Shown here piece after piece: positions 34,379 through 44,287 of a stretch of DNA of 64,000 bases (its first letter is position 1; the number at the start of each line of letters is the position of its first letter). The notes below the pieces were generated by a model, which worked only from the letters and a program-made list of their open reading frames with translations, was not told where the DNA came from and made no database searches. The stretch spans positions 918,501 through 982,500 of the forward strand of contig NZ_CP011509.1 in assembly GCF_001027285.1 (NCBI RefSeq), given 5' to 3'. The stretch is from Archangium gephyra (GTDB taxonomy: Bacteria > Myxococcota > Myxococcia > Myxococcales > Myxococcaceae). The translations under genes were made by a program, and so were the position numbers.

Positions 34379-35968
34379 ATGACGTTCAAACGGAAGGTCT
34401 TCCTCCTGCCGGTGGTGGCCACCCTCTTCCTGCTGGGCATCCTCGGGGTGTCGGTGGTGGTGGGCCAGGACGCGGCGCGGCTGAGCCGGCGCATCTCGGA
34501 TGGGTACACCCCGGCACTCGCCACGGCCCGGAGCCTGGAGTCGCTGGCGGCTTCGCTCGAGGGCGGCCTGCGCGAGGCGTACCCGGGGCGGGACGCGGCC
34601 CGGCAGGCGGTGCTGCGGCAGCAGGCGAAGGCCTTCGAGGAGGAGCTGGCGCGCGCGGAGGGCAACCCGGTGCTGGAGGCCTCGCGGCTGAAGTCGCTGG
34701 ACGAGGCCTTCGACGGATTCTGGGCCCAGGGGCAGCGCGCCCTGGAGCTGGCGGCGCGGGGGGAGCCGGAGGCGGAGGCGGCCTTCGCGCAGGCGATGGA
34801 GCGCTCGGTGACGCTGAAGCAGCTGTTGCGCGGCACGAGCGAGTGGGCCAGCGCGGGGCTGGAGCGCTCCTTCGACGAGATGCGCGTGCTGCAGCGCGGG
34901 CGGCAGGCGTGGGTCATCAGCATGGTGGTGCTGTGCATGGTGGCGCTGTGGGGGCTGTCGCTCTGGCTGGTGCGGGGCGTGGTGGGGCCGCTCAGCCGGC
35001 TGACGGAGGTGACCACGCGCATCGCCACCGAGGGAGACCTCACGCAGCGCATCGACGTGGACTCGCAGGACGAGCTGGGCGAGCTGGCGCGGGGGATTGA
35101 AGCGCTGGTGACGCGGCTGCGCACGGTGCCGGTGACGCTGGAGGGCGTGCTGGGCGAGCTGACGGAGGCGGCGGAGCGGCTCACCGAGGCGAGCCAGCGG
35201 CAGCTGACGTTCCTCAGCCACCAGTCGCGCAGCCTGTCGGAAGCGGGCTCGACGATGAGTGAGATCGCCCAGACGTCGAACCTGGCGGCGAGCCGGGCGG
35301 AGATGGTGCTGCGGGTGGCGGCGCAGGCGGACGCGTTCAGCGCCTCGGGGCGCCAGTCCATCGAGAGCAGCGCCCAGGGGTTGCAGCAGCTGCGCGAGCG
35401 GGTGGATGCGCTGATGCGCAGCGTGGCGCACCTGTCGGAGCAGGCGGCGCGGGCCGGGGAAATCATCGGCAGCGTGAGGGACCTGGCGGACCAGTCGAAC
35501 GTGCTGGCGCTGAATGCCTCCATCGAGGCGGCGCGAGCGGGGGAGGAGGGGCGGGGCTTCGCGGTGGTGGCGCGGGAGATGCGGGCGCTGAGCGGACAGT
35601 CGGTGCAGAGCACGCAGCGCATCGGGAAGATCTTGCTGGAGATCAACCAGGCCATCCGCCGGGCGGTGTCCATCGCGGAGCAGGACAGCCAGCAGATGGA
35701 GGCGGGCATCATCCAGGTGATGACGTCGGCGGACCGGCTGAAGGAGATCACCACGGTGGTGCACGAGAGCAGCCAGGCGGCGAAGCAGATCGTGGCCTCG
35801 GTGACACAGCAGAACGCGGGCATCGCGCAGATGACGAACGTGATGACGACGCTGTCGCAGATGATGGGCGACGTGGTGGAGTCCACGATGAACGCCGAGG
35901 AGTCGGTCATGCGGATGAACGCGACGCTCGCGCGGTTGAAGCAGGTGGCCACCAGCTTCCGCGTGTAG
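34379..35968 (+). CDS. Methyl-accepting chemotaxis protein
   Basis: A 529-residue receptor. Membrane segments at about 6-28 and 178-200 enclose a small, mostly helical sensor domain of about 150 residues. A HAMP linker (about 200-250, WLVRGVVGPLSRLTEVTTRIA) and a long signalling coiled coil follow. The hairpin tip is canonical: NVLALNASIEAARAGEEGRG then FAVVAREMRALS. No C-terminal CheR-binding pentapeptide is seen. The start follows GGGGGAC. No other chemotaxis genes are nearby, so this is an orphan receptor, perhaps feeding one of the several Che-like systems found in myxobacteria. Confidence 0.93.
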   Translation: MTFKRKVFLLPVVATLFLLGILGVSVVVGQDAARLSRRISDGYTPALATARSLESLAASLEGGLREAYPGRDAARQAVLRQQAKAFEEELARAEGNPVLEASRLKSLDEAFDGFWAQGQRALELAARGEPEAEAAFAQAMERSVTLKQLLRGTSEWASAGLERSFDEMRVLQRGRQAWVISMVVLCMVALWGLSLWLVRGVVGPLSRLTEVTTRIATEGDLTQRIDVDSQDELGELARGIEALVTRLRTVPVTLEGVLGELTEAAERLTEASQRQLTFLSHQSRSLSEAGSTMSEIAQTSNLAASRAEMVLRVAAQADAFSASGRQSIESSAQGLQQLRERVDALMRSVAHLSEQAARAGEIIGSVRDLADQSNVLALNASIEAARAGEEGRGFAVVAREMRALSGQSVQSTQRIGKILLEINQAIRRAVSIAEQDSQQMEAGIIQVMTSADRLKEITTVVHESSQAAKQIVASVTQQNAGIAQMTNVMTTLSQMMGDVVESTMNAEESVMRMNATLARLKQVATSFRV

Positions 35969-35982
35969 CCCCCAACGCCAGA

Positions 35983-36008
35983 CGCCGGCCCCCAGGAGGA
36001 GGCCGGCG
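35983..36008. terminator. Hairpin between convergent genes
   Basis: CGCCGGCC (35983-35990) and GGCCGGCG (36001-36008) form an 8-bp stem with a 10-base loop, between the ends of the receptor gene and the protease gene. It probably terminates both. Confidence 0.55.
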
Positions 36009-36025
36009 CCAGGGCGGGTTGCCGC

Positions 36026-37672
36026 TCAGTACATCTTGAACGAGAACACCTGGTTGTTGACGGACGCGTTGCTCGAGCTCAGGCACTCCCAGAGCTGGAT
36101 GTTGGTGCCGTTCGTCGTGCCGCCCCCCGCGACGTCGACGCACTTGTTGGTGTGGGTGTTGATCATGTGGAACTTGTTCTGCCCGGGGAACTGCTCGAAG
36201 CGGAAGAGCTGGTTCGGGTTGTTCGAGTCGCACTGCCACATCTGGATGTTGGTGCCGTTCGCCGAGTTACCACCCGAGACGTCGAGGCACGTGCCCGACT
36301 GCGAGTTCTTCACCAGGTAGACGTTGGCCGTCGAGGTCTCGACGAGGGTGAAGTTCTCGTTGTTGTTGCCGCTCGTGCAGTCCCAGATTTGAGCGTTCGT
36401 GCCGTTGGCCGGGTTGCCGTTGACCACGTCGATGCACTTGCCGGTCTTCGCGTTCTGCAGCTGGACCTTCACGATGGACGCGGAGTCCGTGGCCAGGATG
36501 CTCCACGAGGAGATCAGGTCGTTGAAGCTGAAGTCCTTCAGGTTGTTGACGACCGAGTTGTCGAGGAACGGGAACACGTTGACGAAGGTGACCGCGCTGC
36601 CACCGAAGTTGCTGTGCTGGTAGAAGGTGCCCGTCATCACGGTGGGGATGGTGAACGCGCTGATCTCATCGTTCCAGGTCGAGTCGTTGCCGTGGGCGTA
36701 GGCATTGTAGCCATCCGAGAAGCCCGAGGCGTCGAGGTTGACGTTGATGGAACCGGTGACGCAGAAGGCCCAGCTGCCGCCCCAGGCGCTGTCGTACGAG
36801 TGCCGGAAGGCCTCGATGCAGTACTTGTCCTTGAGCGTCATGAAGCGGGCCATGTGGTTGTACACGGCCTGCGTCAGCGCGGGGTAGACGTGGTACTTCG
36901 TCGAGCCCGAGATGCTCCCGCCCATCAGCACGCCGACGACGTAGTACTGGCCGTTCTCCAGGTAGAGCAGCGGACCGCCCGAGTCACCGCCCTCGGTATA
37001 GGGCTGCGTGGCGGTGTCGGAGACGATGTTGAAGTACCCGTAGTCCGAGCCGTTGGCGGTGTTCGTCGTGGCGCTGATGGGGCGCGTGCCGTACGCCTTC
37101 GTCGTCTCGCCGCCAAACCCGACCATCGTCACGGTGGTGCCGGTCGTGACCAGGTTCGTCTTGTAGGTGAACGGCAGGTACTTGCTGAACGTCCGCTTGC
37201 CGAACTTCACGAGCGCCAGGTCGCGCTTGTACGTGCTCTCGCCCTGGGAGCCGCTGTAGTAGACGTTCGAGTACAGGTCCTTCGACATCACGATGTAGTT
37301 GGAGTACGAGCCCTCGGTGTTGTTGTTGTCACCGTCGGCGTTGTCGACCTTCACCCACTGCGCGACTTCGTTGCCCACCTTCACGCAGTGCGAGGCGGTG
37401 AGGAGGGTGTCCTCGGAGATCGCCGTGGCGGTACAGGTGTAGTAGTTCCCGGTGGACGAGTAGTACGTGAGGATGCGCACCACCTCGGGAAAGAGGCTCG
37501 TCGTGGAGGTGCCGTTGTTGAGCTCGTCCTGCGTGTGACCGACGGGCTCCTGCGGAAGTGGAGCGGCGTCGCTGCTGCCCGCGTTCGACTGGCCCATCGT
37601 GTCGATCGTCACGTCTCCGCAGCCGGCCAACATGGCCATCGAGGCGAACAGCGTCATCGTCTTCTTCAACAT
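36026..37672 (-). CDS. Secreted trypsin-like protease with ricin-type lectin
   Basis: A 548-residue lipoprotein-type exoenzyme: signal peptide with lipobox LAGC (C18). The S1 protease domain (about 60-285) has the full triad: H95 in TASHC, D151 in RDLALV and S231 in GGDSGGP. A linker with a Greek-key/crystallin-like segment (GTFYQHSNFGG, about 350-410) precedes a C-terminal ricin B-type beta-trefoil (about 415-548). That lectin has three repeats ending in QIWDC, QMWQC and QLWEC. The lectin would dock the protease on glycans, as expected for predatory lysis. The GGAG ribosome site precedes ATG 37672. Confidence 0.9.
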   Translation of the reverse strand: MLKKTMTLFASMAMLAGCGDVTIDTMGQSNAGSSDAAPLPQEPVGHTQDELNNGTSTTSLFPEVVRILTYYSSTGNYYTCTATAISEDTLLTASHCVKVGNEVAQWVKVDNADGDNNNTEGSYSNYIVMSKDLYSNVYYSGSQGESTYKRDLALVKFGKRTFSKYLPFTYKTNLVTTGTTVTMVGFGGETTKAYGTRPISATTNTANGSDYGYFNIVSDTATQPYTEGGDSGGPLLYLENGQYYVVGVLMGGSISGSTKYHVYPALTQAVYNHMARFMTLKDKYCIEAFRHSYDSAWGGSWAFCVTGSINVNLDASGFSDGYNAYAHGNDSTWNDEISAFTIPTVMTGTFYQHSNFGGSAVTFVNVFPFLDNSVVNNLKDFSFNDLISSWSILATDSASIVKVQLQNAKTGKCIDVVNGNPANGTNAQIWDCTSGNNNENFTLVETSTANVYLVKNSQSGTCLDVSGGNSANGTNIQMWQCDSNNPNQLFRFEQFPGQNKFHMINTHTNKCVDVAGGGTTNGTNIQLWECLSSSNASVNNQVFSFKMY

Positions 37673-37822
37673 GGGTGGCGCTCCAGGGCGGTTACCGCGT
37701 CTTTGCTCCCTTGGACCCGCGGCCCTTTTTTCCGGGCAAGCGCACCGCGAGAAGACGAAGCCGAGGAGGACCATTGGAGGCCGTGCGCTCCTGGCCCGCC
37801 GCATGCTTTGGGCTCGGCCCGC

Positions 37823-38845
37823 ATGTCTGGACCGCATGACCTCTTCGCTCGTTACACCTTCGGCCACCCAGAGCGGGCCGCCGCTGAATTGCGCGCCGTG
37901 CTGCCCGCGCAGGTCGTCTCGGAGGTGGACTGGGCGTCCCTACGGCGAGAGCCCGTCAGCGTGGTGGACCCGGAGCTGCGCGAGACCGAGAGCGACCTGC
38001 TCTTCACGGCGCGGCTGCGCACGGGTCAGCCGCTGCTGTTGTACGTGCTGCTGGAGCACCAGTCCTCGGTGGACCGGTGGATGGCGCTGCGCATGCTGCG
38101 CTACGTGGTGCGCCAGGTGGAGCGTTGGAGACAGGAGCACCCGGAGCGCACGCGGCTGCCGGTCATCATCCCGCTCGTCATGTACCACGGGGCGGATGGA
38201 GCCTGGACGGCGCCGCGCCGCGTGGAGGAACTCTTCGAACTGCCAGGGGAGCAGCGGGAGCAGTGGCGAGCGCTGGTTCCGCGCTTCGAGTACCTGCTGG
38301 ATGACCTGACGGCCGAGCGGGAAGAGGCGCTGCGAGCGCGCTCGGGTCCGCCGCTGGCCCGGCTGGCGTGGCTGGTGCTGCGCTACGGACGTACCCAAGA
38401 GCTGGCCCGGAAGCTACCGGACTGGGTGGCGCTCTTCGCGCAGGTGCAGGCAGATGCCGAGGGCGCCGAGCATCTGGTGGTGGTCATCCGTTACCTGCTG
38501 TGGGTTGGAGACAAGGCGGTCCACACGGCGGCGAGGCGGGTGTTACATTCGGTGCTGGATGAGCAGCGAGCGGAGGTGTTGATGGGAAGCTGGGCCGAGG
38601 AAATGATCGAGCAAGGGGTCCAGAAGGGTCTGGCCAGGGGCCGGCAGGAGGGGCTGCAGGAGGGGCTGCTCCGAGGCCGTGCCGAGGGCATCCTGCGGAT
38701 CCTCACCGCCCGTGGCGTGCACGCCGACGAGACAGCCAGACAGCGCATCCTCACCTGCACGGACATGACCACCCTCGACCGCTGGTTCGACCGGGCCTTG
38801 AACGCCACCACCCTCTCCGACGTGCTGGACGACCGCGCCCAGTAG
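37823..38845 (+). CDS. Rpn/YhgA-like PD-(D/E)XK nuclease family protein
   Basis: A 340-residue protein of the Rpn family (often labelled transposase_31). The nuclease core shows the acidic strand ESDLLFTARL and the LLYVLLEHQSSVDRWMALRML signature, with the Gln-containing EHQS motif in place of a strict ExK. The C-terminal part has the helical repeats QKGLARGRQEGLQEGLL common in this family, and a DUF4351-like end. Rpn proteins are DNA nucleases linked to recombination and phage defence; they are not part of an insertion sequence here. It is divergent from the protease gene. Confidence 0.85.
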   Translation: MSGPHDLFARYTFGHPERAAAELRAVLPAQVVSEVDWASLRREPVSVVDPELRETESDLLFTARLRTGQPLLLYVLLEHQSSVDRWMALRMLRYVVRQVERWRQEHPERTRLPVIIPLVMYHGADGAWTAPRRVEELFELPGEQREQWRALVPRFEYLLDDLTAEREEALRARSGPPLARLAWLVLRYGRTQELARKLPDWVALFAQVQADAEGAEHLVVVIRYLLWVGDKAVHTAARRVLHSVLDEQRAEVLMGSWAEEMIEQGVQKGLARGRQEGLQEGLLRGRAEGILRILTARGVHADETARQRILTCTDMTTLDRWFDRALNATTLSDVLDDRAQ

Positions 38846-38867
38846 ACTTACCCCCGAGTGCTCCCGT

Positions 38868-39761
38868 TCACGGGTCCACCGTGTTCCCCCGGTTGCCCCG
38901 GAACAACAGCAGCGCATAGGGCAGCGTCACCGCGCCCACCACCCCCACGAGTCCGAGCCAGGGCCACGGTGTGGCGAGCAGCGGCGCCATCCCCTCCCGT
39001 ACCGAAGGCGGCACCTGCGCGGCGAGCATGACGCAGGCGATGCCGAGCACGAACACGGCGAAGCCCTTGCGCAGCGCCCGTGGCGAGACCCGGCCCGCGA
39101 GGCGTCCCCCCAGGAAGCTGCCTCCCACGGCGGTGCCCACCACGGCGGCGGTGAGTCCCCACGGCAGCTCCACATGGCCCAGGTGCCCGAGCAGTCCGGC
39201 GAAGCACTGGAGTGAGATGACGGCGAGCGAGGTGCCCACGGCCGCCTGGGTGGGCAGCCCCACCATCACGAGCGCGGGGACGATGAGGAAGCCCCCTCCA
39301 GCGCCCACGAGTCCCGACAGCACGCCCACGGCGGCGCCCTGCGCCAGCACGCGCGGCACGGGCAGCAGTACCGGCGCCTGCTCGGCGTCACCGGGCACCG
39401 CGGGAGCCTCCTTGCGCCGCAGCATGGCCACGGCGGCGGCCACCATGATGGTGGAGAAGAGGAGCAGCAGCAGCCCCGGAGCCACCCACTGCGCCAACCT
39501 CCCGCCGAGGAACGCGCCGGACATGCCTCCCGCTCCGAAGACGAAGGCGGTGCGCCAGCGCACCCGCCCGGCCCGCGCATGCACCACCACGGCCGAGGCA
39601 CTGGTGATGCCCACCACCAGCAGCGACATGGCGATGGCCGTCTTCGGCTCGACGCCGAGGACGTAGACCAGCAGGGGCACGGTGAGGATGGAGCCGCCGC
39701 CGCCCAGCAGCCCCAGTGACACCCCGATGAGCAGCGAGGCGGCGATCCCGAGCATCATCAT
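38868..39761 (-). CDS. TauE/SafE-family sulfur anion exporter
   Basis: A 297-residue inner-membrane protein of about eight segments in the two-fold TauE/SafE arrangement: LGLLGGGGSILTVPLL in the first half and LSGLVGAGGGFLIVPALVM in the second. It starts at ATG 39761, overlapping the rhodanese stop as ATGA, so the two are translationally coupled. The family exports sulfite, sulfoacetate or related anions. As the last gene of a sulfide-oxidation operon it would remove sulfite or thiosulfate formed by the upstream enzymes. Confidence 0.88.
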   Translation of the reverse strand: MMMLGIAASLLIGVSLGLLGGGGSILTVPLLVYVLGVEPKTAIAMSLLVVGITSASAVVVHARAGRVRWRTAFVFGAGGMSGAFLGGRLAQWVAPGLLLLLFSTIMVAAAVAMLRRKEAPAVPGDAEQAPVLLPVPRVLAQGAAVGVLSGLVGAGGGFLIVPALVMVGLPTQAAVGTSLAVISLQCFAGLLGHLGHVELPWGLTAAVVGTAVGGSFLGGRLAGRVSPRALRKGFAVFVLGIACVMLAAQVPPSVREGMAPLLATPWPWLGLVGVVGAVTLPYALLLFRGNRGNTVDP

Positions 39762-40378
39762 GCGGCGCTGCTCTCCGGGCGCGACACGGCCAGCAGATCC
39801 CTGCACTCGCGCAGCATTCCCTCCCAGGCGCCAGGGTCCTTCACCGCCGCCTGTCCCGCGGCCCGCAGCAGCTCGAGCATGCCGAGGAGCTGGGCATGCG
39901 TGGGCGCTCCGCCGTGGCCCTGGAGCAGTCCACGCGGAAGGGACGCGGGGACTCCACCGCCCAGCTCCCGCATCCGCGCGAGCAGCGTGTCGAGCACGTC
40001 CGCCACCTGGAGCGCGGGCGGGTGCTCCGCGCGCACCACCGGCAGCCCCGCCTCGTTCCACGCGAGCATTCCCCCTCGCAGGTTCATCACCCGCTGGAAG
40101 CCCTGGCGCACCAGCTGCGCCGCGGCCCGGCCCGAGCGCGCTCCGGAGCGGCACACCATCACCAGCGCCGCGTCCCGTGGCCAGCTTCCGGCCTCCTGCT
40201 CCACCGTGCTCAGCGGCACCAGCCTCGCGCCCAGGATGTGCCCGAGCAGTCCGTCGAACTCCGAGGGCTCGCGCACGTCCACCAGCCGTACCTCGTTCTT
40301 CTCCCCGGCCACCGCGCTCACGTCCACGTCCCGGTAGCCCTCCGCGTGCGGAGTGCCCTTCTCGTACAGTGCGCTCAT
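39758..40378 (-). CDS. Rhodanese-domain sulfurtransferase
   Basis: A 206-residue protein with one rhodanese domain (about residues 10-115). The active-site loop is CRSGARS with catalytic C76, which carries a persulfide. LVDVREPSEFDGLLGHILGA is the usual first half. The C-terminal 90 residues form an extra helical region of unknown role. It lies 25 bases after the persulfide dioxygenase gene and overlaps the exporter gene, consistent with moving sulfane sulfur between glutathione persulfide, sulfite and thiosulfate. Confidence 0.92.
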   Translation of the reverse strand: MSALYEKGTPHAEGYRDVDVSAVAGEKNEVRLVDVREPSEFDGLLGHILGARLVPLSTVEQEAGSWPRDAALVMVCRSGARSGRAAAQLVRQGFQRVMNLRGGMLAWNEAGLPVVRAEHPPALQVADVLDTLLARMRELGGGVPASLPRGLLQGHGGAPTHAQLLGMLELLRAAGQAAVKDPGAWEGMLRECRDLLAVSRPESSAA

Positions 40379-40403
40379 CGTGTGTCCACCGTGCTCCGGG
40401 GGC

Positions 40404-41108
40404 TCAGCTCATCGCCTGCGTCGCGGGCGCGGGCTTGCCGCACGCACGGTTCGCCGGCACCGCGATGTCCAGCTTCTTGGGCGGCGCCAGCTTGCGGTTG
40501 TTCATGAACTCGATGAACCACTCGCGGCTCCTGCCCGCCAGCCGCGGGTTGTGGCGCTTCTCCTCGCCAATGGTGCTCACCGTCTGGCCCGCGTAGTCGT
40601 GGCCCGGGTACACCTCCGTCTCGTCCGGCAGCGTGAAGAGCTTGCGCGTGATGGCGTCGTAGAGCTGCCCGGCATCTCCATTCTGGAAGTCCGTGCGGCC
40701 ACAGGCCCGGATGAGCAGCGCGTCCCCCGTGAAGAGCTTGTGGCCCACCCGGAAACTCACGCTGTCATCCGTATGCCCCGGCGTGGCGATCACCTGGATG
40801 CGCAGCCCGCCCAGCTCCAGCTCCTCTCCCTCCTTCACCGGACGGTCCACGCACGGCGCTCCCGCCGCGCTCGCCGCCACCCTCGCCCCCGTCAGCTCCC
40901 TCAGCCTCCCCGCTCCCGTCACGTGGTCCGCATGGATGTGCGTCTCCAGCACCAGCGTCAGCTTCAGCCCCAGCTCCTTCACCAGCTGGAGGTCTCGCTC
41001 CACCTGCTCGAACACTGGATCCACGAGCGCCGCCTCGCGCGTCGTCTCGTCGGCGATGAGGTAGGTGTACGTCCACGTTTCCTGGTCGAAGAGCTGACGG
41101 AAGATCAT
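40404..41108 (-). CDS. Persulfide dioxygenase (ETHE1-like)
   Basis: A 234-residue metallo-beta-lactamase-fold enzyme of the ETHE1/persulfide dioxygenase group. Metal and motif residues are clear: THIHADH (H57, H59, D61, H62), TPGHT (H112) and FTGDALLIRACGRTDF (D129 and the CGRTDF signature of this group). It oxidises glutathione persulfide to sulfite with O2 at a mononuclear Fe(II). The family's typical N-terminus (MIFRQLFD) begins at ATG 41108, only about two bases from the transcription start predicted from the sigma-54 promoter at 41121-41136, so the message may be leaderless. First gene of the dioxygenase-rhodanese-exporter operon. Confidence 0.92.
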   Translation of the reverse strand: MIFRQLFDQETWTYTYLIADETTREAALVDPVFEQVERDLQLVKELGLKLTLVLETHIHADHVTGAGRLRELTGARVAASAAGAPCVDRPVKEGEELELGGLRIQVIATPGHTDDSVSFRVGHKLFTGDALLIRACGRTDFQNGDAGQLYDAITRKLFTLPDETEVYPGHDYAGQTVSTIGEEKRHNPRLAGRSREWFIEFMNNRKLAPPKKLDIAVPANRACGKPAPATQAMS

Positions 41109-41120
41109 GCCCGCCGTCAT

Positions 41121-41136
41121 TGCGAGGGCCGTGCCA
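41121..41136 (-). promoter_or_regulatory. Sigma-54 (-24/-12) promoter of the persulfide dioxygenase operon
   Basis: On the minus strand TGGCACGGCCCTCGCA matches TGGCACG-N4-TTGCA with one mismatch in the -12 block; GG and GC are spaced correctly. The predicted start is near 41110. TGAAAC repeats at 41229-41255 lie about 90-120 bases upstream, the usual enhancer distance. Confidence 0.7.
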
Positions 41137-41189
41137 GGGCCGTGACGCACTGCTTCCCCCGGGGAACGGGCACTACACGGGCTCGGATA

Positions 41190-41220
41190 CCCTCACCCCG
41201 ACCCTCTCCGGGGGAGAGGG
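41190..41220. repeat. CCCTCTCCC/GGGAGAGGG hairpin repeat, copy 2
   Basis: CCCTCACCCC, then CCCTCTCC (41202-41209) pairing with GGAGAGGG (41213-41220). It lies between the TGAAAC enhancer and the sigma-54 promoter of the persulfide dioxygenase operon, an unusual position for a dispersed repeat. Confidence 0.85.
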
Positions 41221-41228
41221 AGAGGAGG

Positions 41229-41255
41229 TGAAACGTTTCGTGAAACAGGTGAAAC
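41229..41255. promoter_or_regulatory. TGAAAC enhancer array (FisR-like binding sites)
   Basis: TGAAAC occurs at 41229, 41241 and 41250, with an opposing GTTTC at 41235 that makes GAAACGTTTC. The same hexamer is repeated before the sqr gene and in the palindrome at the regulator start. It sits directly after the regulator's stop and upstream of the sigma-54 promoter at 41121-41136. Inferred upstream activating sequence. Confidence 0.65.
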
Positions 41256-41268
41256 GGTCTGAGACAGC

Positions 41269-42591
<1,323 letters not shown>

Positions 42592-42601
42592 GGGCTCGGA
42601 T

Positions 42602-42624
42602 GGGTGAAACACCGTGTTTCACCC
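42602..42624. promoter_or_regulatory. Perfect palindrome at the fisR start (likely autoregulatory site)
   Basis: GGGTGAAACAC (42602-42612) and GTGTTTCACCC (42614-42624) flank a single C. It contains the TGAAAC motif of the other sites in this cluster. It lies 11 bases before ATG 42591, where binding would block transcription or translation initiation, suggesting autorepression. Confidence 0.65.
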
Positions 42625-42657
42625 CGGTTCATACCCCTCCCGGCCCCGCGCTTCACC

Positions 42658-42682
42658 AACTGGTCCGATTGTCGGACCAGTT
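42658..42682. repeat. 25-bp perfect palindromic repeat, copy 2
   Basis: Identical to the element at 9308-9332; here the pairing extends one more base on each side (42657-42683). It lies between the 3' end of sqr and the fisR promoter region. Confidence 0.8.
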
Positions 42683-42699
42683 GCTCACGGCCGCGCCCG

Positions 42700-43977
<1,278 letters not shown>

Positions 43978-44067
43978 CTCGGCCTCCCGCGCCCCGGAGG
44001 GCAGTTCATGTCTCGTGCAACACCTGTCTCCGTCTCATTGGATCCAGGTTCCGTTCCACGGGGTTTG

Positions 44068-44083
44068 TGCAGATGGCGTGCCA
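44068..44083 (-). promoter_or_regulatory. Sigma-54 (-24/-12) promoter of sqr
   Basis: TGGCACGCCATCTGCA on the minus strand matches the consensus except one base in the -12 block. The predicted start is about 44057, giving a leader of about 80 bases before the sqr ATG at 43977. Together with the TGAAAC sites it explains most of the 310-base gap between sqr and the divergent histidine kinase gene. Confidence 0.75.
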
Positions 44084-44138
44084 CCCGTCCGCTGCCGGGC
44101 ACTCCCGAGGTCACGGGGCGAACGGACGGGCCCCTGAC

Positions 44139-44155
44139 TGTTTCACGGTGTTTCA
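44139..44155. promoter_or_regulatory. TGAAAC enhancer sites upstream of sqr
   Basis: Read on the minus strand, TGAAACACCGTGAAACA holds two direct TGAAACA-type copies. They share the block TGAAACACCGTG with the palindrome at the fisR start. They lie about 60-70 bases upstream of the -24 element. Confidence 0.65.
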
Positions 44156-44287
44156 TCCCGAGGCGCGAGCCGTTGCAGGGCGAGCGCCCTCCTGGATGAA
44201 CTCCAGCCGGGCGTTCCCCAGGTGGCGCCGGGACGGCTCCCGGGCGCACCTTGAGAACCTCAGGGCTTGTCCAACCTCGGTCCAGGT

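Noticed and set aside
32962..35764. Very long open frame on the minus strand running through the saccharopine-dehydrogenase-like and chemotaxis-receptor genes
   Set aside because: High GC leaves reverse frames open. The translation is Arg/His/Pro-rich with no domain; only the first part of that frame, the acetyltransferase, is real.
37823..38845. Transposase label for the Rpn-like gene
   Set aside because: The family is historically called transposase_31, but there are no terminal inverted repeats, target duplications or partner genes. It is treated as a nuclease gene, not a mobile element.
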